Shown: piece after piece, positions 50,943 to 59,444 of the stretch
Layout: the number at the start of each line of letters is the position of its first letter
How positions within the stretch are numbered: the stretch's first letter is position 1
Assembly (NCBI RefSeq): GCF_002943425.1
Contig: NZ_PTRA01000001.1
Coordinates: 2,542,001-2,606,000 of the forward strand
Origin: Siphonobacter curvatus
GTDB taxonomy: Bacteria; Bacteroidota; Bacteroidia; Cytophagales; Spirosomataceae
Length of the DNA: 64,000 bases
Direction of reading: 5' to 3'
Program-made: the position numbers and the translations under genes
The notes under the pieces: generated by a model
What the model saw: only the letters and a program-made list of their open reading frames with translations
What the model was told of the DNA's origin: nothing
Database searches by the model: none

Positions 50943-52235
50943 ATGAACCGAAGAACTTTTCTGGAAAGCACGTCCAAAGCTTCCCTGGCCTTCTCGGCTA
51001 CGCCCCTGCTTTCGTCCTTTATCCGTACCGAAAAGTACAAGACTGCTCTGATCGGCTCGGGCTGGTGGGGAATGAATATTCTGCGTTGTGCCGTTCAGGC
51101 GGGGCAGTCGAAAGTAGTAGCCCTGTGCGATGTCGATACACGTCAGATCAAATCCGCCCAGCAGGAACTTAGCAAACTGACCAGCGATCAGCCCAAGGTC
51201 TACCGCGATTACCGCGAAATGCTGGCTAAGGAAAAACCAGAAATTGTGATTGTCGCTACTCCTGACCACTGGCATCCGCTCTGCTGCATTGCGGCGATCG
51301 AATCCGGGGCTCACGTGTACGTGGAAAAACCCATCGGGCATACGCTAATGGAGGGCCGGGCGATGGTTAATGCCGCCCGTAAGCACAACTGTGTCGTACA
51401 GGTAGGTACGCACCGCCGGGTTTCGCCCCACAACGTTTCCGGAATGGATTTTCTGAAATCCGGTAAAGCCGGCAAGGTGGGCATGGTACGGGCCTTCGTG
51501 CACTACGGTGGTGGCCCCGGCGAGAAAACGCCCGCCCAGGAGCCGCCGAAAGAACTCGACTGGGATTTCTGGTGCGGACCCGCTCCGCTCGGCGAGTATC
51601 ACGCCAGTATGCATCCGAAAGGTTTCCGGTTACACCTCGATTACGCCAATGGGCAATTGGGCGACTGGGGTATCCACTGGCTCGACCAGATTCTGTGGTG
51701 GAGCGAAGATCCCTTTCCGAAACAGGTGTACTCGACGGGTGGCCGGGCCATTCGTCGCGACGACACCAATGCTCCCGACCATCAGGTAGCCGTCTGGAAA
51801 TTTGATGATTTTACGGTGGAATGGGAACACCGCCTGTTCGCTGGCAACGAAGCCGAAAAAGCCAATGTAGGCTGCTATTTCTACGGCACGGAAGGTACCT
51901 TCCACATGGGCTGGACGGACGGGTGGACGTTTTACCCATCGAACAAAAACAAACCCGTCATCCACCAGGACCCTTCCCTCGATTTACCTGATCAGCAGAA
52001 TATCGCCGGACTCTGGCGTAATTTCCTTGATTGTATTTCTACGGGTAAACGCCCCGTTTGCGACATCGAAATCGGGCATCGCTCCACTAATATGGCCCTA
52101 CTGGGTATGCTGTCCTATAAACTCGGTCGCAGTATCAATTGGGATGGCCAGAAAGAACTGGTCCTCAACGATGATGAAGCCAATAAACTACTCCGCCGCG
52201 ATTACCGGGGGCAGTGGCAGTATCCTTCGGTTTAG
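50943..52235 (+). CDS. Exported Gfo/Idh/MocA family oxidoreductase
   Basis: 430 aa. The N terminus NRRTFLESTSKASLAFSATP resembles a Tat signal, as in the paralogue at 15754. Rossmann motif ALIGSGWWGMNILRCAVQAG near residue 36, the hallmark VATPDHWHPLCCIAAIESGA ... VYVEKPIGHT with the catalytic Lys, a HYGGGPGEKTPAQEPPKELD loop and a C-terminal GTEGTFHMGWTDGW. Substrate unknown; probably a sugar or glycoside. Its stop codon lies inside the left arm of a repeat-like element (52232-52380). Confidence 0.9.
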   Translation: MNRRTFLESTSKASLAFSATPLLSSFIRTEKYKTALIGSGWWGMNILRCAVQAGQSKVVALCDVDTRQIKSAQQELSKLTSDQPKVYRDYREMLAKEKPEIVIVATPDHWHPLCCIAAIESGAHVYVEKPIGHTLMEGRAMVNAARKHNCVVQVGTHRRVSPHNVSGMDFLKSGKAGKVGMVRAFVHYGGGPGEKTPAQEPPKELDWDFWCGPAPLGEYHASMHPKGFRLHLDYANGQLGDWGIHWLDQILWWSEDPFPKQVYSTGGRAIRRDDTNAPDHQVAVWKFDDFTVEWEHRLFAGNEAEKANVGCYFYGTEGTFHMGWTDGWTFYPSNKNKPVIHQDPSLDLPDQQNIAGLWRNFLDCISTGKRPVCDIEIGHRSTNMALLGMLSYKLGRSINWDGQKELVLNDDEANKLLRRDYRGQWQYPSV

Positions 52236-52380
52236 TTGATGGTTTATAGGTGTTGGTTGTTTGTAGGCAGAGTTCGGTAGGCATTATTATCATTGCAAGC
52301 CTAAATAGACCCCACTACGAACAACCAACCATTTAAACTCATACAAGACTATTCACCCACTGTTAAAAACCATCAACTAA
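52232..52380. repeat. MITE-like or hairpin intergenic element, copy 1
   Basis: Terminal inverted repeats TTAGTTGATGGTTT (52232-52245) and AAACCATCAACTAA (52367-52380), 14 of 14, with a nested second pair GTTGGTTGTT (52252-52261) / AACAACCAAC (52320-52329). The left arm overlaps the stop codon of the oxidoreductase gene. It lies between convergent genes. The related copy at 53577-53724 has the same nested layout. Confidence 0.55.
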
Positions 52381-52389
52381 CAACCAAAT

Positions 52390-52710
52390 TTACATTTCCC
52401 ACTCATCCATCCAGCGTTGCAAGGCTCCTTTGAGTTCGCGTAAAGCGTGAAAGTCTTTCGCCTGCTCGGCCTGATGGATGCCTGCTTCATAAATCGCTTT
52501 GGCTTTGTCTTCCTCACCCGCCTCGGCCCAGAATTGCCCCGCGTGATAATACGTAGGAACGTATCCGGGGAAATCCTGTACTAATTTATCGTAGCCCTCG
52601 CCTGCTTTCTGAGGGTCAGACTTCTGGTATTCGAGCGTTAAGGCATACCAGTTAAAGGGATCATTCGGTTCTTCTTGACAAAACACCAGTAATTGTTCGA
52701 GTCGATTCAT
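52390..52710 (-). CDS. Small tetratricopeptide-repeat protein
   Basis: 106-aa cytoplasmic protein made of TPR-type helix pairs: EPNDPFNWYALTLEYQKSDP, then AGEGYDKLVQDFPGYVPTYY and HAGQFWAEAGEEDKAKAIYE, each with the TPR-like W/Y, A and P positions, ending ALRELKGALQRWMDEWEM. TPR proteins mediate protein-protein contacts; the partner is unknown. It is divergent from etfB across a 117-nt region containing a perfect dyad. Confidence 0.8.
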   Translation of the reverse strand: MNRLEQLLVFCQEEPNDPFNWYALTLEYQKSDPQKAGEGYDKLVQDFPGYVPTYYHAGQFWAEAGEEDKAKAIYEAGIHQAEQAKDFHALRELKGALQRWMDEWEM

Positions 52711-52730
52711 ACAATCTTTCTTATAAATTA

Positions 52731-52744
52731 GTATGCTTGCATAC
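52731..52744. promoter_or_regulatory. Palindrome between the TPR and etfB genes, candidate operator
   Basis: GTATGC-TT-GCATAC, perfect 6-bp arms around TT in the divergent 117-nt region, 84 nt before the etfB ATG and 20 nt before the TPR start. Short dyads of this sort are common operator shapes for TetR- or MarR-type regulators; no such gene is adjacent. Confidence 0.38.
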
Positions 52745-52827
52745 GTTTATTCAAAAACAATTTTAACTTCGCATTCGATAGAATCGTGTTTGTTTCCTAT
52801 CAAAACCTCTTTTATTACAAATAAGCT

Positions 52828-53565
52828 ATGAAAATTCTGGTTTGTCTCAGTATCGTTCCGGATACGACAGCGAAAATATCGTTCACCGACGGTGACACCA
52901 AGCTGAATAAAACCGGCGTTCAATTTATTGCCGGACCTTACGACGATTACGCCCTGAGCCGGGCCGTTGATTTAAAAGAACAACTAGGCGGTACGGTAAC
53001 CGTACTTAACGTAGGCGATGCCGACGGCGAACCCATCATTCGGAAGGCTCTGGCGGTTGGAGCCGACGACGCCATCCGCGTGAATGCCGAACCCCGGGAC
53101 GCGTATTTTGTGGCTGAACAAATTGCCGCCATCGCCCAGCGTGAATCCTATGACTTGATTCTCATGGGTCGTGAATCCATTGATTTCAACGGTGGTCAGG
53201 TGCACGGCATTGTCGGCGAAATGCTAGGCTTGCCCTCCTATTCGCCCGTTATGAAACTGGAGATCACGGGCCATACCGCCCAGCTTACCCGAGAGATTGA
53301 AGGCGGCAAGGAACTACTAGAAGCTCCCCTTCCGCTGGTACTCGGTTGTCAGGAACCCATTGCCGAGTGGAAAATCCCTAATATGCGGGGAATCATGACG
53401 GCCCGTACCAAACCCCTCAACGTAGTGGAGCCTACGGGTCAGGATTCCCTGACGCAGGCCACCCGTTTCGAACTACCCCCAGCCAAAGGAGCCGTAAAAA
53501 TGATTCCGGCGGCAGAAGCCGAAACGCTCATTACCTTACTTCGTACGGAAGCGAAGGTGCTGTAA
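52828..53565 (+). CDS. etfB: Electron transfer flavoprotein subunit beta
   Basis: 245 aa, cytoplasmic. EtfAB moves electrons from acyl-CoA dehydrogenases to the quinone pool; EtfB binds AMP. Sequence: MKILVCLSIVPDTTAKISFT, the signature LKEQLGGTVTVLNVGDADGE...ADDAIRV, LILMGRESIDFNGGQVHGIV and IPNMRGIMTARTKPLNVVEP. The gene is followed by etfA, but the two are separated by an unusual 192-nt hairpin-forming insert rather than the few bases expected. Confidence 0.96.
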   Translation: MKILVCLSIVPDTTAKISFTDGDTKLNKTGVQFIAGPYDDYALSRAVDLKEQLGGTVTVLNVGDADGEPIIRKALAVGADDAIRVNAEPRDAYFVAEQIAAIAQRESYDLILMGRESIDFNGGQVHGIVGEMLGLPSYSPVMKLEITGHTAQLTREIEGGKELLEAPLPLVLGCQEPIAEWKIPNMRGIMTARTKPLNVVEPTGQDSLTQATRFELPPAKGAVKMIPAAEAETLITLLRTEAKVL

Positions 53566-53576
53566 TTGGTTTTTTG

Positions 53577-53724
53577 GTTGATTGTTATTGGTTGTTCGTT
53601 GGGGTATTCGGTTTAGACGATCTTAATTACTTACAGTGATGTCATATTCAATAGGCTGCAAGACCAGGAACTACTCTTCGCCACCAGTCAATACCCAAAT
53701 GGTTATCCATCAACAACAATCAAC
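53577..53724. repeat. MITE-like or hairpin intergenic element, copy 2
   Basis: Left arm GTTGATTGTTATTG (53577-53590) and right arm CAACAACAATCAAC (53711-53724) pair at 13 of 14 positions, and GGGTATT pairs with AATACCC inside. The left-arm sequence GTTGAT.GTT...TTGGTTGTT resembles copy 1 at 52232. It splits the etfB-etfA operon. A half-copy (TTTAGTTGATAGTTG) is seen at 14388-14402 behind yyaL. Confidence 0.5.
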
Positions 53725-53757
53725 TAAACCTATCCTAAACGCTAAACATTCCTCCCT

Positions 53758-54723
53758 ATGTCCGTCCTCATTTTTGCTGAATTAGATCAGGGCGAGGTTA
53801 AAGTGGCCTCCCTGGAAGCGTTATACTACGGGGCTAACGTAGCTCAAGAACTCCAGACCTCAGCTACGGCTCTGGTCATTGGTACCACGTCAGCAGACTT
53901 AGCTTCGCTGGGTCAGTATGGCGTCACGAAAGTGCTGCACGTCAGCGATGAAAAGCTCAATGCAGCGAATGCCCTGGCGTATGCCAGTGTACTGGCCGCT
54001 GCCGTCGAGGTAGAACAGGCGTCCGTCATTGTCATTGCCAAATCGTCGTTAGGAGATACGCTGGCGGCCCGTTCAGCGGGTAAACTCAAAGCGGGATTGG
54101 TATCAAACGTTACCGAATTGCCCGATACGAGTAATGGATTCCGGGTAAAACATAGCATTTACACGGGGAAAGCCTTTGCCATTACCGAAATGCGGGAGGG
54201 CCGAAAAATTCTGACGCTTAAGAAAAACGTCGTTTCCCCCGAATTAAGTCAGGCTACGGCCAGTGTCGAAAGTTTTAGCCCTTCGATTCCGGAAACTGAT
54301 TTTGTAGCTAAAGTCATTCAAACCGAAAAGGCAACCGGCGAGATTTCGCTTTCGGATGCGGACATTATTGTTTCCGGGGGTCGCGGGATGAAAGGGCCTG
54401 AGCATTGGAAACCCCTCGAAGAATTAGCCGAAGCTTTGCACGCGGCAACCGGCTGTTCCAAACCCGTATCTGACCTGGACTGGCGACCGCACCACGAGCA
54501 TATTGGGCAAACGGGCCTGAAAGTCAGCCCGAACGTCTACATTGCCTGTGGTATTTCCGGAGCCATTCAGCACCTGGCCGGGGTCAATGGTTCGAAAGTA
54601 ATTGTCGTAATTAATAAGGATCCGGAAGCCCCTTTCTTCAAAGCTGCCGATTATGGCATCGTGGGTGACGTTTTTGACATACTCCCCCGCCTGACAAAAG
54701 CGGCCCGAGAACAATTGGTATAG
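53758..54723 (+). CDS. etfA: Electron transfer flavoprotein subunit alpha
   Basis: 321 aa. N-terminal MSVLIFAELDQGEVKVASLE, and the FAD-binding C-terminal domain with DIIVSGGRGMKGPEHWKPLE, GCSKPVSDLDWRPHHEHIGQ and the Etf alpha signature ACGISGAIQHLAGVNGSKVI...NKDPEAPFFKAADYGIVGD. Second subunit of the heterodimer, with the same strand and order as etfB, though 192 nt away. Probable partners elsewhere are acyl-CoA dehydrogenases and ETF:quinone oxidoreductase. Confidence 0.96.
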   Translation: MSVLIFAELDQGEVKVASLEALYYGANVAQELQTSATALVIGTTSADLASLGQYGVTKVLHVSDEKLNAANALAYASVLAAAVEVEQASVIVIAKSSLGDTLAARSAGKLKAGLVSNVTELPDTSNGFRVKHSIYTGKAFAITEMREGRKILTLKKNVVSPELSQATASVESFSPSIPETDFVAKVIQTEKATGEISLSDADIIVSGGRGMKGPEHWKPLEELAEALHAATGCSKPVSDLDWRPHHEHIGQTGLKVSPNVYIACGISGAIQHLAGVNGSKVIVVINKDPEAPFFKAADYGIVGDVFDILPRLTKAAREQLV

Positions 54724-54808
54724 TCTTTTCGTTAGCATTCTGGTAGTCCTTTTAGGGCTTTGTCGGGTAATAAGGCTCGTCCGGTTTCCAAAACTCGGCG
54801 GGTCTTGT

Positions 54809-54816
54809 TACTTTTG
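54809..54816 (+). promoter_or_regulatory. -7 promoter element of the bifunctional-nuclease gene
   Basis: TACTTTTG, an exact TAnnTTTG, 31 nt before the GTG start at 54847. A TTTC about 21 nt upstream may be the -33. Because the element lies inside the longer open frame, it supports the shorter protein. Confidence 0.5.
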
Positions 54817-54846
54817 CCTACCTTTCTAAATAGAGGTCGTATACCA

Positions 54847-55449
54847 GTGGAAAAAATCAAGTTAGAGATTTTAGGTCTTTCTCCGAGTCAGTCACAGACC
54901 GGATCATTTGCGTTGATATTGGGCGAAGAATTCGGAAACCGCCGATTACCCATCATCATCGGTATGTTTGAAGCTCAGGCGATCGCCATAGAAATTGAGA
55001 AAATTACACCTAACCGACCCATGACGCACGATTTGTTTAAGTCGTTTGCTCAGGGCTTTCACTATAAAGTCACGGAAATTGTCATTTCGGATTTGCGGGA
55101 AGGTATTTTCTTTGCTCAGATTGTTTGCACCGATGGCCTGAAAGAACGCGTAATTGACGCCCGCCCTTCGGATGCCATTGCCATTGGCCTGCGATTCAAC
55201 GTTCCCATCTATACCTTCGAAAACTTACTGTCAGAAGCGGGCATCGTAGCCAACGAAGGCAGTAGTAGCGAACGTTCTTCTGAATCAGCGGCTCCTTCCA
55301 GTACCGGTAGCAGCAAATCCAAGCCCTTCCCCGATCAACTGAAGGATAACTCCATGGAAGATTTGCAGCGTATGCTTGATCAGGCCCTCAGTAACGAGGA
55401 GTACGAAAAAGCCGCTCAGATTCGGGATGAAATCAGTCGGCGTAACTAA
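54847..55449 (+). CDS. Bifunctional nuclease family protein (DUF151) with C-terminal UVR motif
   Basis: 200 aa from a GTG at 54847; the open frame from 54760 contains the promoter element, so the longer start is unlikely. The BFN domain begins KIKLEILGLSPSQSQTGSFA and contains RRLPIIIGMFEAQAIAIEIE, the block PMTHDLFKSFAQGFHYKVTE and ARPSDAIAIGLRFNVPIYTF. The C terminus has a Ser-rich linker and a UVR motif (LQRMLDQALSNEEYEKAAQI). Members bind or cleave nucleic acid in plants and bacteria; the exact role in Bacteroidota is not known. Followed by ftsX with its own promoter. Confidence 0.9.
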   Translation: MEKIKLEILGLSPSQSQTGSFALILGEEFGNRRLPIIIGMFEAQAIAIEIEKITPNRPMTHDLFKSFAQGFHYKVTEIVISDLREGIFFAQIVCTDGLKERVIDARPSDAIAIGLRFNVPIYTFENLLSEAGIVANEGSSSERSSESAAPSSTGSSKSKPFPDQLKDNSMEDLQRMLDQALSNEEYEKAAQIRDEISRRN

Positions 55450-55540
55450 GAGCAGTAAAGTATTCGTTCTTTACGCTTCGCGGGTTCCGTTAAAATCCCT
55501 TAAATTCTCTGTTTCGCTGCTCTTCGTATTCGGAAAGCTC

Positions 55541-55548
55541 TATTTTTG
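55541..55548 (+). promoter_or_regulatory. -7 promoter element of ftsX
   Basis: TATTTTTG, an exact TAnnTTTG, 15 nt before the ATG at 55564, giving a leader of about 10 nt. Confidence 0.5.
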
Positions 55549-55563
55549 TACTGATTGTTTCGT

Positions 55564-56448
55564 ATGGCCACTACTCAACGACGAAAGAAATACTTACCCA
55601 ATCTGACCGTTACTGTCAGTCTCACGATTGCCCTATTTCTAATGGGTTTATGTGGTTTATTGACGGTGATGGGACGAAAGTTGTCAGAGGTAGTCAAACA
55701 GAATATCGAAGTTCAGGTATACCTGAACAAGGATCTGACCAATGATCAGGCGGAACAAATTCGGCGAACCATTGTGGCAAAGCCTTACGTAGCTACCCGC
55801 GAGGGAAAACCTCAGGTAACGTACGTATCCAAGGAGGAAGCCGCCGAAAAGTTTATTAAAGATACGGGTGAAAACTTCAAGGATTTCCTCGGTGAAAACC
55901 CATTACGGGACGGCGTTTTTATCAAAATCCAGGAAGATTACTTTTCTGAAGCTGGACTGAAACAAATCAAGCAGGACCTTCAAAAAATTCCGGGCGTATT
56001 TGAAGCGACGTACGTGGAAAATTTTGTGGAGGATGTCAATAAAAACATCACCAAAATCTACCTCGTACTCTCCGTCTTTGTGGTTTTATTGCTGATTATC
56101 ATTGTAGTACTTGTGAATAATACCATTAAATTAGCCCTCTATTCCCAGCGATTTACCATTCGCAGTATGCAGTTGGTTGGGGCGACAAACGGATTTATTC
56201 GGAAACCCTTTTTGTACCGGGGTATTGTTCAGGGGCTATTAAGTGCCCTTTTTGCCTGCGGCTTACTGGCGGTTATCGTCAATCTGGGTTTCAAATACAT
56301 TGATGGCATTTACCTACTTCTGGGTGACTGGAAAAAGCTAGCTACCTTAGCCGTATCACTAGCCTTCATAGGAATGCTCATTGGATTTATTAGTACCTTT
56401 CAATCGGTGGAACGGTATTTACGTTCTTCCATAGATCGGTTGTATTGA
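55564..56448 (+). CDS. ftsX: Cell division protein FtsX
   Basis: 294 aa from the ATG at 55564 (a TTG at 55555 is upstream). The FtsX signature is a cytoplasmic N terminus, TM1 about 18-40, a periplasmic domain (about 45-165; VYLNKDLTNDQAEQIRRTIV, YVSKEEAAEKFIKDTGENF) and three further TMs (about 172-195, 220-245, 262-285) in the FtsX permease domain (QRFTIRSMQLVGATNGFIRK). With FtsE it controls peptidoglycan hydrolases at the septum; ftsE is not in the window. Its neighbours downstream are core envelope genes. Confidence 0.93.
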   Translation: MATTQRRKKYLPNLTVTVSLTIALFLMGLCGLLTVMGRKLSEVVKQNIEVQVYLNKDLTNDQAEQIRRTIVAKPYVATREGKPQVTYVSKEEAAEKFIKDTGENFKDFLGENPLRDGVFIKIQEDYFSEAGLKQIKQDLQKIPGVFEATYVENFVEDVNKNITKIYLVLSVFVVLLLIIIVVLVNNTIKLALYSQRFTIRSMQLVGATNGFIRKPFLYRGIVQGLLSALFACGLLAVIVNLGFKYIDGIYLLLGDWKKLATLAVSLAFIGMLIGFISTFQSVERYLRSSIDRLY

Positions 56449-56497
56449 GTGATTTTTCATACGTCTGGCCCGTGTGGCTCATAACTAATTTTAACTT

Positions 56498-56773
56498 ATG
56501 GCAACAGAAACGAAAGTAGCTCCCAGCGTGAATCCTTACACGACTCCCGCTACGCCCGTAAGCCCCGCTCCTGCTCAGGCCATGCCTTTTCAACGGAGCA
56601 ATTACCTGTGGATGATCATTGGCGTAGTGACCATTCTGGTCGGCTTTTTGGTTATGAATATGGATAAAGAGCCTTTTGGTTTTGGTTTTATGGGCCTGAC
56701 GCTCGGACCGCTAGTTGTAGTGGTGGGTTATATCATTGAGTTTTACGCTATTCTGCAGAAACCTAAAGCTTAA
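56498..56773 (+). CDS. DUF3098 family small membrane protein
   Basis: 91 aa. A Pro/Ala/Thr-rich N terminus, then two TM helices (about 37-55, 63-85) with LWMIIGVVTILVGFLVMNMD and LTLGPLVVVVGYIIEFYAIL. DUF3098 proteins are found across Bacteroidota, often next to ftsX or uppP as here; function unknown, perhaps an accessory to cell division or undecaprenyl metabolism. Terminated by a hairpin. Confidence 0.85.
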   Translation: MATETKVAPSVNPYTTPATPVSPAPAQAMPFQRSNYLWMIIGVVTILVGFLVMNMDKEPFGFGFMGLTLGPLVVVVGYIIEFYAILQKPKA

Positions 56774-56797
56774 GTTTTTCTTAGAATTAACTTTTCG

Positions 56798-56824
56798 GTA
56801 CTAGGAGCCCAGTGTTCCTAGTAC
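56798..56824 (+). terminator. Terminator between the DUF3098 gene and uppP
   Basis: GTACTAGGA pairs with TCCTAGTAC (9 bp) and is followed by TTTTCTTT. The next ATG is 46 nt away, so it may end or attenuate the upstream message. Confidence 0.72.
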
Positions 56825-56869
56825 TTTTCTTTAGTATCTTTCCGCCCTTTCCCATCAATCAACCTGTTC

Positions 56870-57664
56870 ATGTCCATTCTTCACGCCATTATTCTGGCCA
56901 TTATTGAAGGTCTTACTGAATTTCTTCCCATTTCTTCAACCGGACACATGATTCTGTACTCTTCCTTCGCCGGAATTGCTTCAGAACCGTTCGTGAAACT
57001 CTTTACCGTTGCGATTCAGTTTGGGGCCATTTTATCGGTACTGGTGTTGTATATCAAGCGTTTTTTCCGGAGTATTCAGTTTTATATCAAGCTTTTCGTC
57101 GCCTTTATTCCGGCAGCCGTATTTGGGCTTTTACTTAGTGATGTCATTGACAGTCTGCTGGAAAGTGCCATGGGGGTAGCCGTTTCCTTACTCATTGGTG
57201 GGATCATTCTGCTGTTCGTGGACAAATGGTTTGATCGGCCCCGCATCGATGATTCAGAAGATATTGACCTTTGGAATGCCTTTAAAATTGGTCTTTTCCA
57301 GTGTATCGCCATGATTCCCGGCGTATCCCGTTCAGGAGCTTCCATCGTGGGCGGTATGAGTCAGGGCATTAGCCGGAAAGCCGCCGCTGAATTTTCGTTC
57401 TTTTTGGCGGTACCTACCATGTTTGCCGCCACCGGTAAGAAAATGCTGGATTACTTTATGGATGGCAATACGCTGACCACCGACCAGTGGCAACTATTTG
57501 CCATCGGAAACGTGGTTGCGTTTATCGTCGCCATGCTGGCCATTCGCTTTTTCATTAGCTTTTTAACGAAGTACGGCTTTAAAGTTTTCGGCTGGTACCG
57601 AATCATCATGGGATTAATCATCATTGGCTTACTGCTAAGCGGTATGCAAATGGAAGTAGTGTAG
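56870..57664 (+). CDS. uppP: Undecaprenyl-diphosphate phosphatase
   Basis: Recycles the lipid carrier for peptidoglycan and O-antigen synthesis; inner-membrane enzyme. 264 aa, polytopic. Family motifs: [20 protein letters not shown] (EGxTE and PISSTGH), and [20 protein letters not shown] (PGxSRSG). Followed by truB after 2 nt and by ribF, so the three are probably one operon. Confidence 0.97.
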   Translation: MSILHAIILAIIEGLTEFLPISSTGHMILYSSFAGIASEPFVKLFTVAIQFGAILSVLVLYIKRFFRSIQFYIKLFVAFIPAAVFGLLLSDVIDSLLESAMGVAVSLLIGGIILLFVDKWFDRPRIDDSEDIDLWNAFKIGLFQCIAMIPGVSRSGASIVGGMSQGISRKAAAEFSFFLAVPTMFAATGKKMLDYFMDGNTLTTDQWQLFAIGNVVAFIVAMLAIRFFISFLTKYGFKVFGWYRIIMGLIIIGLLLSGMQMEVV

Positions 57665-57666
57665 CA

Positions 57667-58386
57667 ATGACGAATGAAACAACAGAACCGGTTGCTGACC
57701 CCGGCGAAGTCCTATTGATTGATAAGCCCCTGGGCTGGACTTCCTTTGCGGTGGTAAAGAAGCTGAAGTGGGCAGCTCAATACAAGAAAATTGGTCACGC
57801 CGGTACACTCGATCCCCTGGCTACGGGCCTGCTGATCTGCTGTACTGGAAAAATGACCAAGCAGATTGAAAGCTATCAGGCGGCCGAAAAAGAATATACG
57901 GGTACGTTTGTACTGGGCAAAACGACACCTTCGGTGGATTTAGAAACGCCATTCGACGCGGAATATCCTATCGAACACATTACAGCCCAGATCCTGGAAT
58001 CGGCTCGGCAGGCATTGACCGGAGCCATTTCCCAAACCCCTCCGATCTTTTCTGCGGTTAAAGTGGACGGGAAACGAGCTTATGAGCTGGCTCGTAGCGG
58101 ACAGGAAGCAGAAATTAAATCCAAAATTATTACTGTATCGACCTTTGAAATTGATCAGAGCCGATTTCCTGAACTGGATTTTCGGATTGTCTGTTCCAAA
58201 GGCACGTATATCCGTAGTCTGGTCCGGGATTTCGGCGTACTCTGTCAGTCTGGAGCGTATTTAAAAAGTCTGCGTCGTACCCGCATCGGGGATTTCAACG
58301 TCGCGGACGCGGTCTCACTCGAACAGTTCGTGGAGACGCACCGCCCCGGTAGCACGCTGTACGAACCCCGCATCAGACCCCTTTAA
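57667..58386 (+). CDS. truB: tRNA pseudouridine(55) synthase TruB
   Basis: Makes pseudouridine 55 in the T arm of most tRNAs. 239 aa, complete for the catalytic core, without a long PUA tail. The catalytic Asp49 is in KIGHAGTLDPLATGLLICCT; other motifs are QTPPIFSAVKVDGKRAYELA, VCSKGTYIRSLVRDFG and GAYLKSLRRTRIGDFNVADA. It starts 2 nt after uppP and ends 5 nt before ribF, a likely translationally coupled set. Confidence 0.97.
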   Translation: MTNETTEPVADPGEVLLIDKPLGWTSFAVVKKLKWAAQYKKIGHAGTLDPLATGLLICCTGKMTKQIESYQAAEKEYTGTFVLGKTTPSVDLETPFDAEYPIEHITAQILESARQALTGAISQTPPIFSAVKVDGKRAYELARSGQEAEIKSKIITVSTFEIDQSRFPELDFRIVCSKGTYIRSLVRDFGVLCQSGAYLKSLRRTRIGDFNVADAVSLEQFVETHRPGSTLYEPRIRPL

Positions 58387-58391
58387 AATCT

Positions 58392-59336
58392 ATGCAAGTA
58401 CATCATGGCATTGAGCACTTTCGGAGACTTTCGAACGCCGTAGTGACAAGTGGGACATTCGATGGCGTGCATCTAGGCCATCAGAAAATATTACAGCGGT
58501 TGATTGAATCAGCCCGACAGTCGCAGGGTGAATCGGTGGTCCTTACGTTTTGGCCCCATCCCCGTACGGTCGTTGCGGCAGACAGTGCCGATCTGAAATT
58601 GCTGAATACGCTCGAAGAGAAGATTGAATCGCTGGCGGCGTCGGGTATCGATCACTTAGTCGTGATTCCCTTTAATCGGGATTTTTCGCTACTAACCTCG
58701 GACCAATTCATTCGTAACATCCTCATTGATACCATCGGTACCAAACGTCTTGTCATTGGGTACGACCACCGCTTTGGGCGGAATCGCGAAGGGGGTTTCG
58801 ACTATTTACAGGCTCACGCTCACGAATACGGATTTACGGTCGAGGAAATTCCAAGCCAGGATGTGGAGCACCTGGCCGTTAGTTCAACTCGCATTCGACA
58901 GGCCTTACTTTCGGGCGACGTAAGTACGGCAGCCAACTTCCTGGGTCGTCCCTATACGCTGAGTGGTACGGTTGTCAAAGGGCGACAGCTGGGTCGGCAA
59001 CTGGGTTATCCCACGGCTAACCTGGAATTACCCGAGTCCTATAAGCTAGTACCCGCGGATGGTGTATACGCCGTTCGCGTACGCTGGCGAAACGACTGGT
59101 ACGGCGGCATGCTCAGCATCGGTACGAACCCAACCGTAGAAGGAACGATTCGAACCATTGAGGTGAATATCTTCGATTTTGATCAGGAGATTTACGGGGA
59201 AAAGCTCACGCTTGAATTCGTATCTTGGTTACGGGGGCAGGTAAAGTACGAAGGTCTGGAACCTCTTATCACCCAAATCGGACAAGATAAGGTTGATTCG
59301 CTAGCGATTTTGCACAGCCATTCCTATACCAAGTAA
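58392..59336 (+). CDS. ribF: Bifunctional riboflavin kinase/FAD synthetase
   Basis: Converts riboflavin to FMN and FAD. 314 aa. The N-terminal FAD synthetase domain has the nucleotidyltransferase motif VVTSGTFDGVHLGHQKILQR and VIGYDHRFGRNREGGFDYLQ, with the ISSTxxR-like VSSTRIRQALLSGDVSTAA. The C-terminal riboflavin kinase domain has RQLGRQLGYPTANLELPESY and GMLSIGTNPTVEGTIRTIEV. Last gene of the uppP-truB-ribF set; a bidirectional terminator follows. No FMN riboswitch is seen upstream. Confidence 0.96.
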   Translation: MQVHHGIEHFRRLSNAVVTSGTFDGVHLGHQKILQRLIESARQSQGESVVLTFWPHPRTVVAADSADLKLLNTLEEKIESLAASGIDHLVVIPFNRDFSLLTSDQFIRNILIDTIGTKRLVIGYDHRFGRNREGGFDYLQAHAHEYGFTVEEIPSQDVEHLAVSSTRIRQALLSGDVSTAANFLGRPYTLSGTVVKGRQLGRQLGYPTANLELPESYKLVPADGVYAVRVRWRNDWYGGMLSIGTNPTVEGTIRTIEVNIFDFDQEIYGEKLTLEFVSWLRGQVKYEGLEPLITQIGQDKVDSLAILHSHSYTK

Positions 59337-59381
59337 AGTTTAAAAGACGACGCCTTACCGCTGTCTTTACACTCAGATTTC

Positions 59382-59426
59382 AAAGCAAATCGCCCGAACG
59401 TTAGGAACGTTCAGGCGATTTGCTTT
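59382..59426. terminator. Bidirectional terminator between ribF and pheA
   Basis: A 13-bp outer stem (AAAGCAAATCGCC with GGCGATTTGCTTT), one mismatch, then GAACGT/ACGTTC inside; a T-run follows on the plus strand and three T on the minus strand. It serves convergent genes. Confidence 0.85.
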
Positions 59427-59444
59427 TTTGTTAGCTTGGGTCTG

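Noticed and set aside
58392-59336. FMN riboswitch before ribF
   Set aside because: The gene starts 5 nt behind truB, and no RFN-like conserved sequence is visible.
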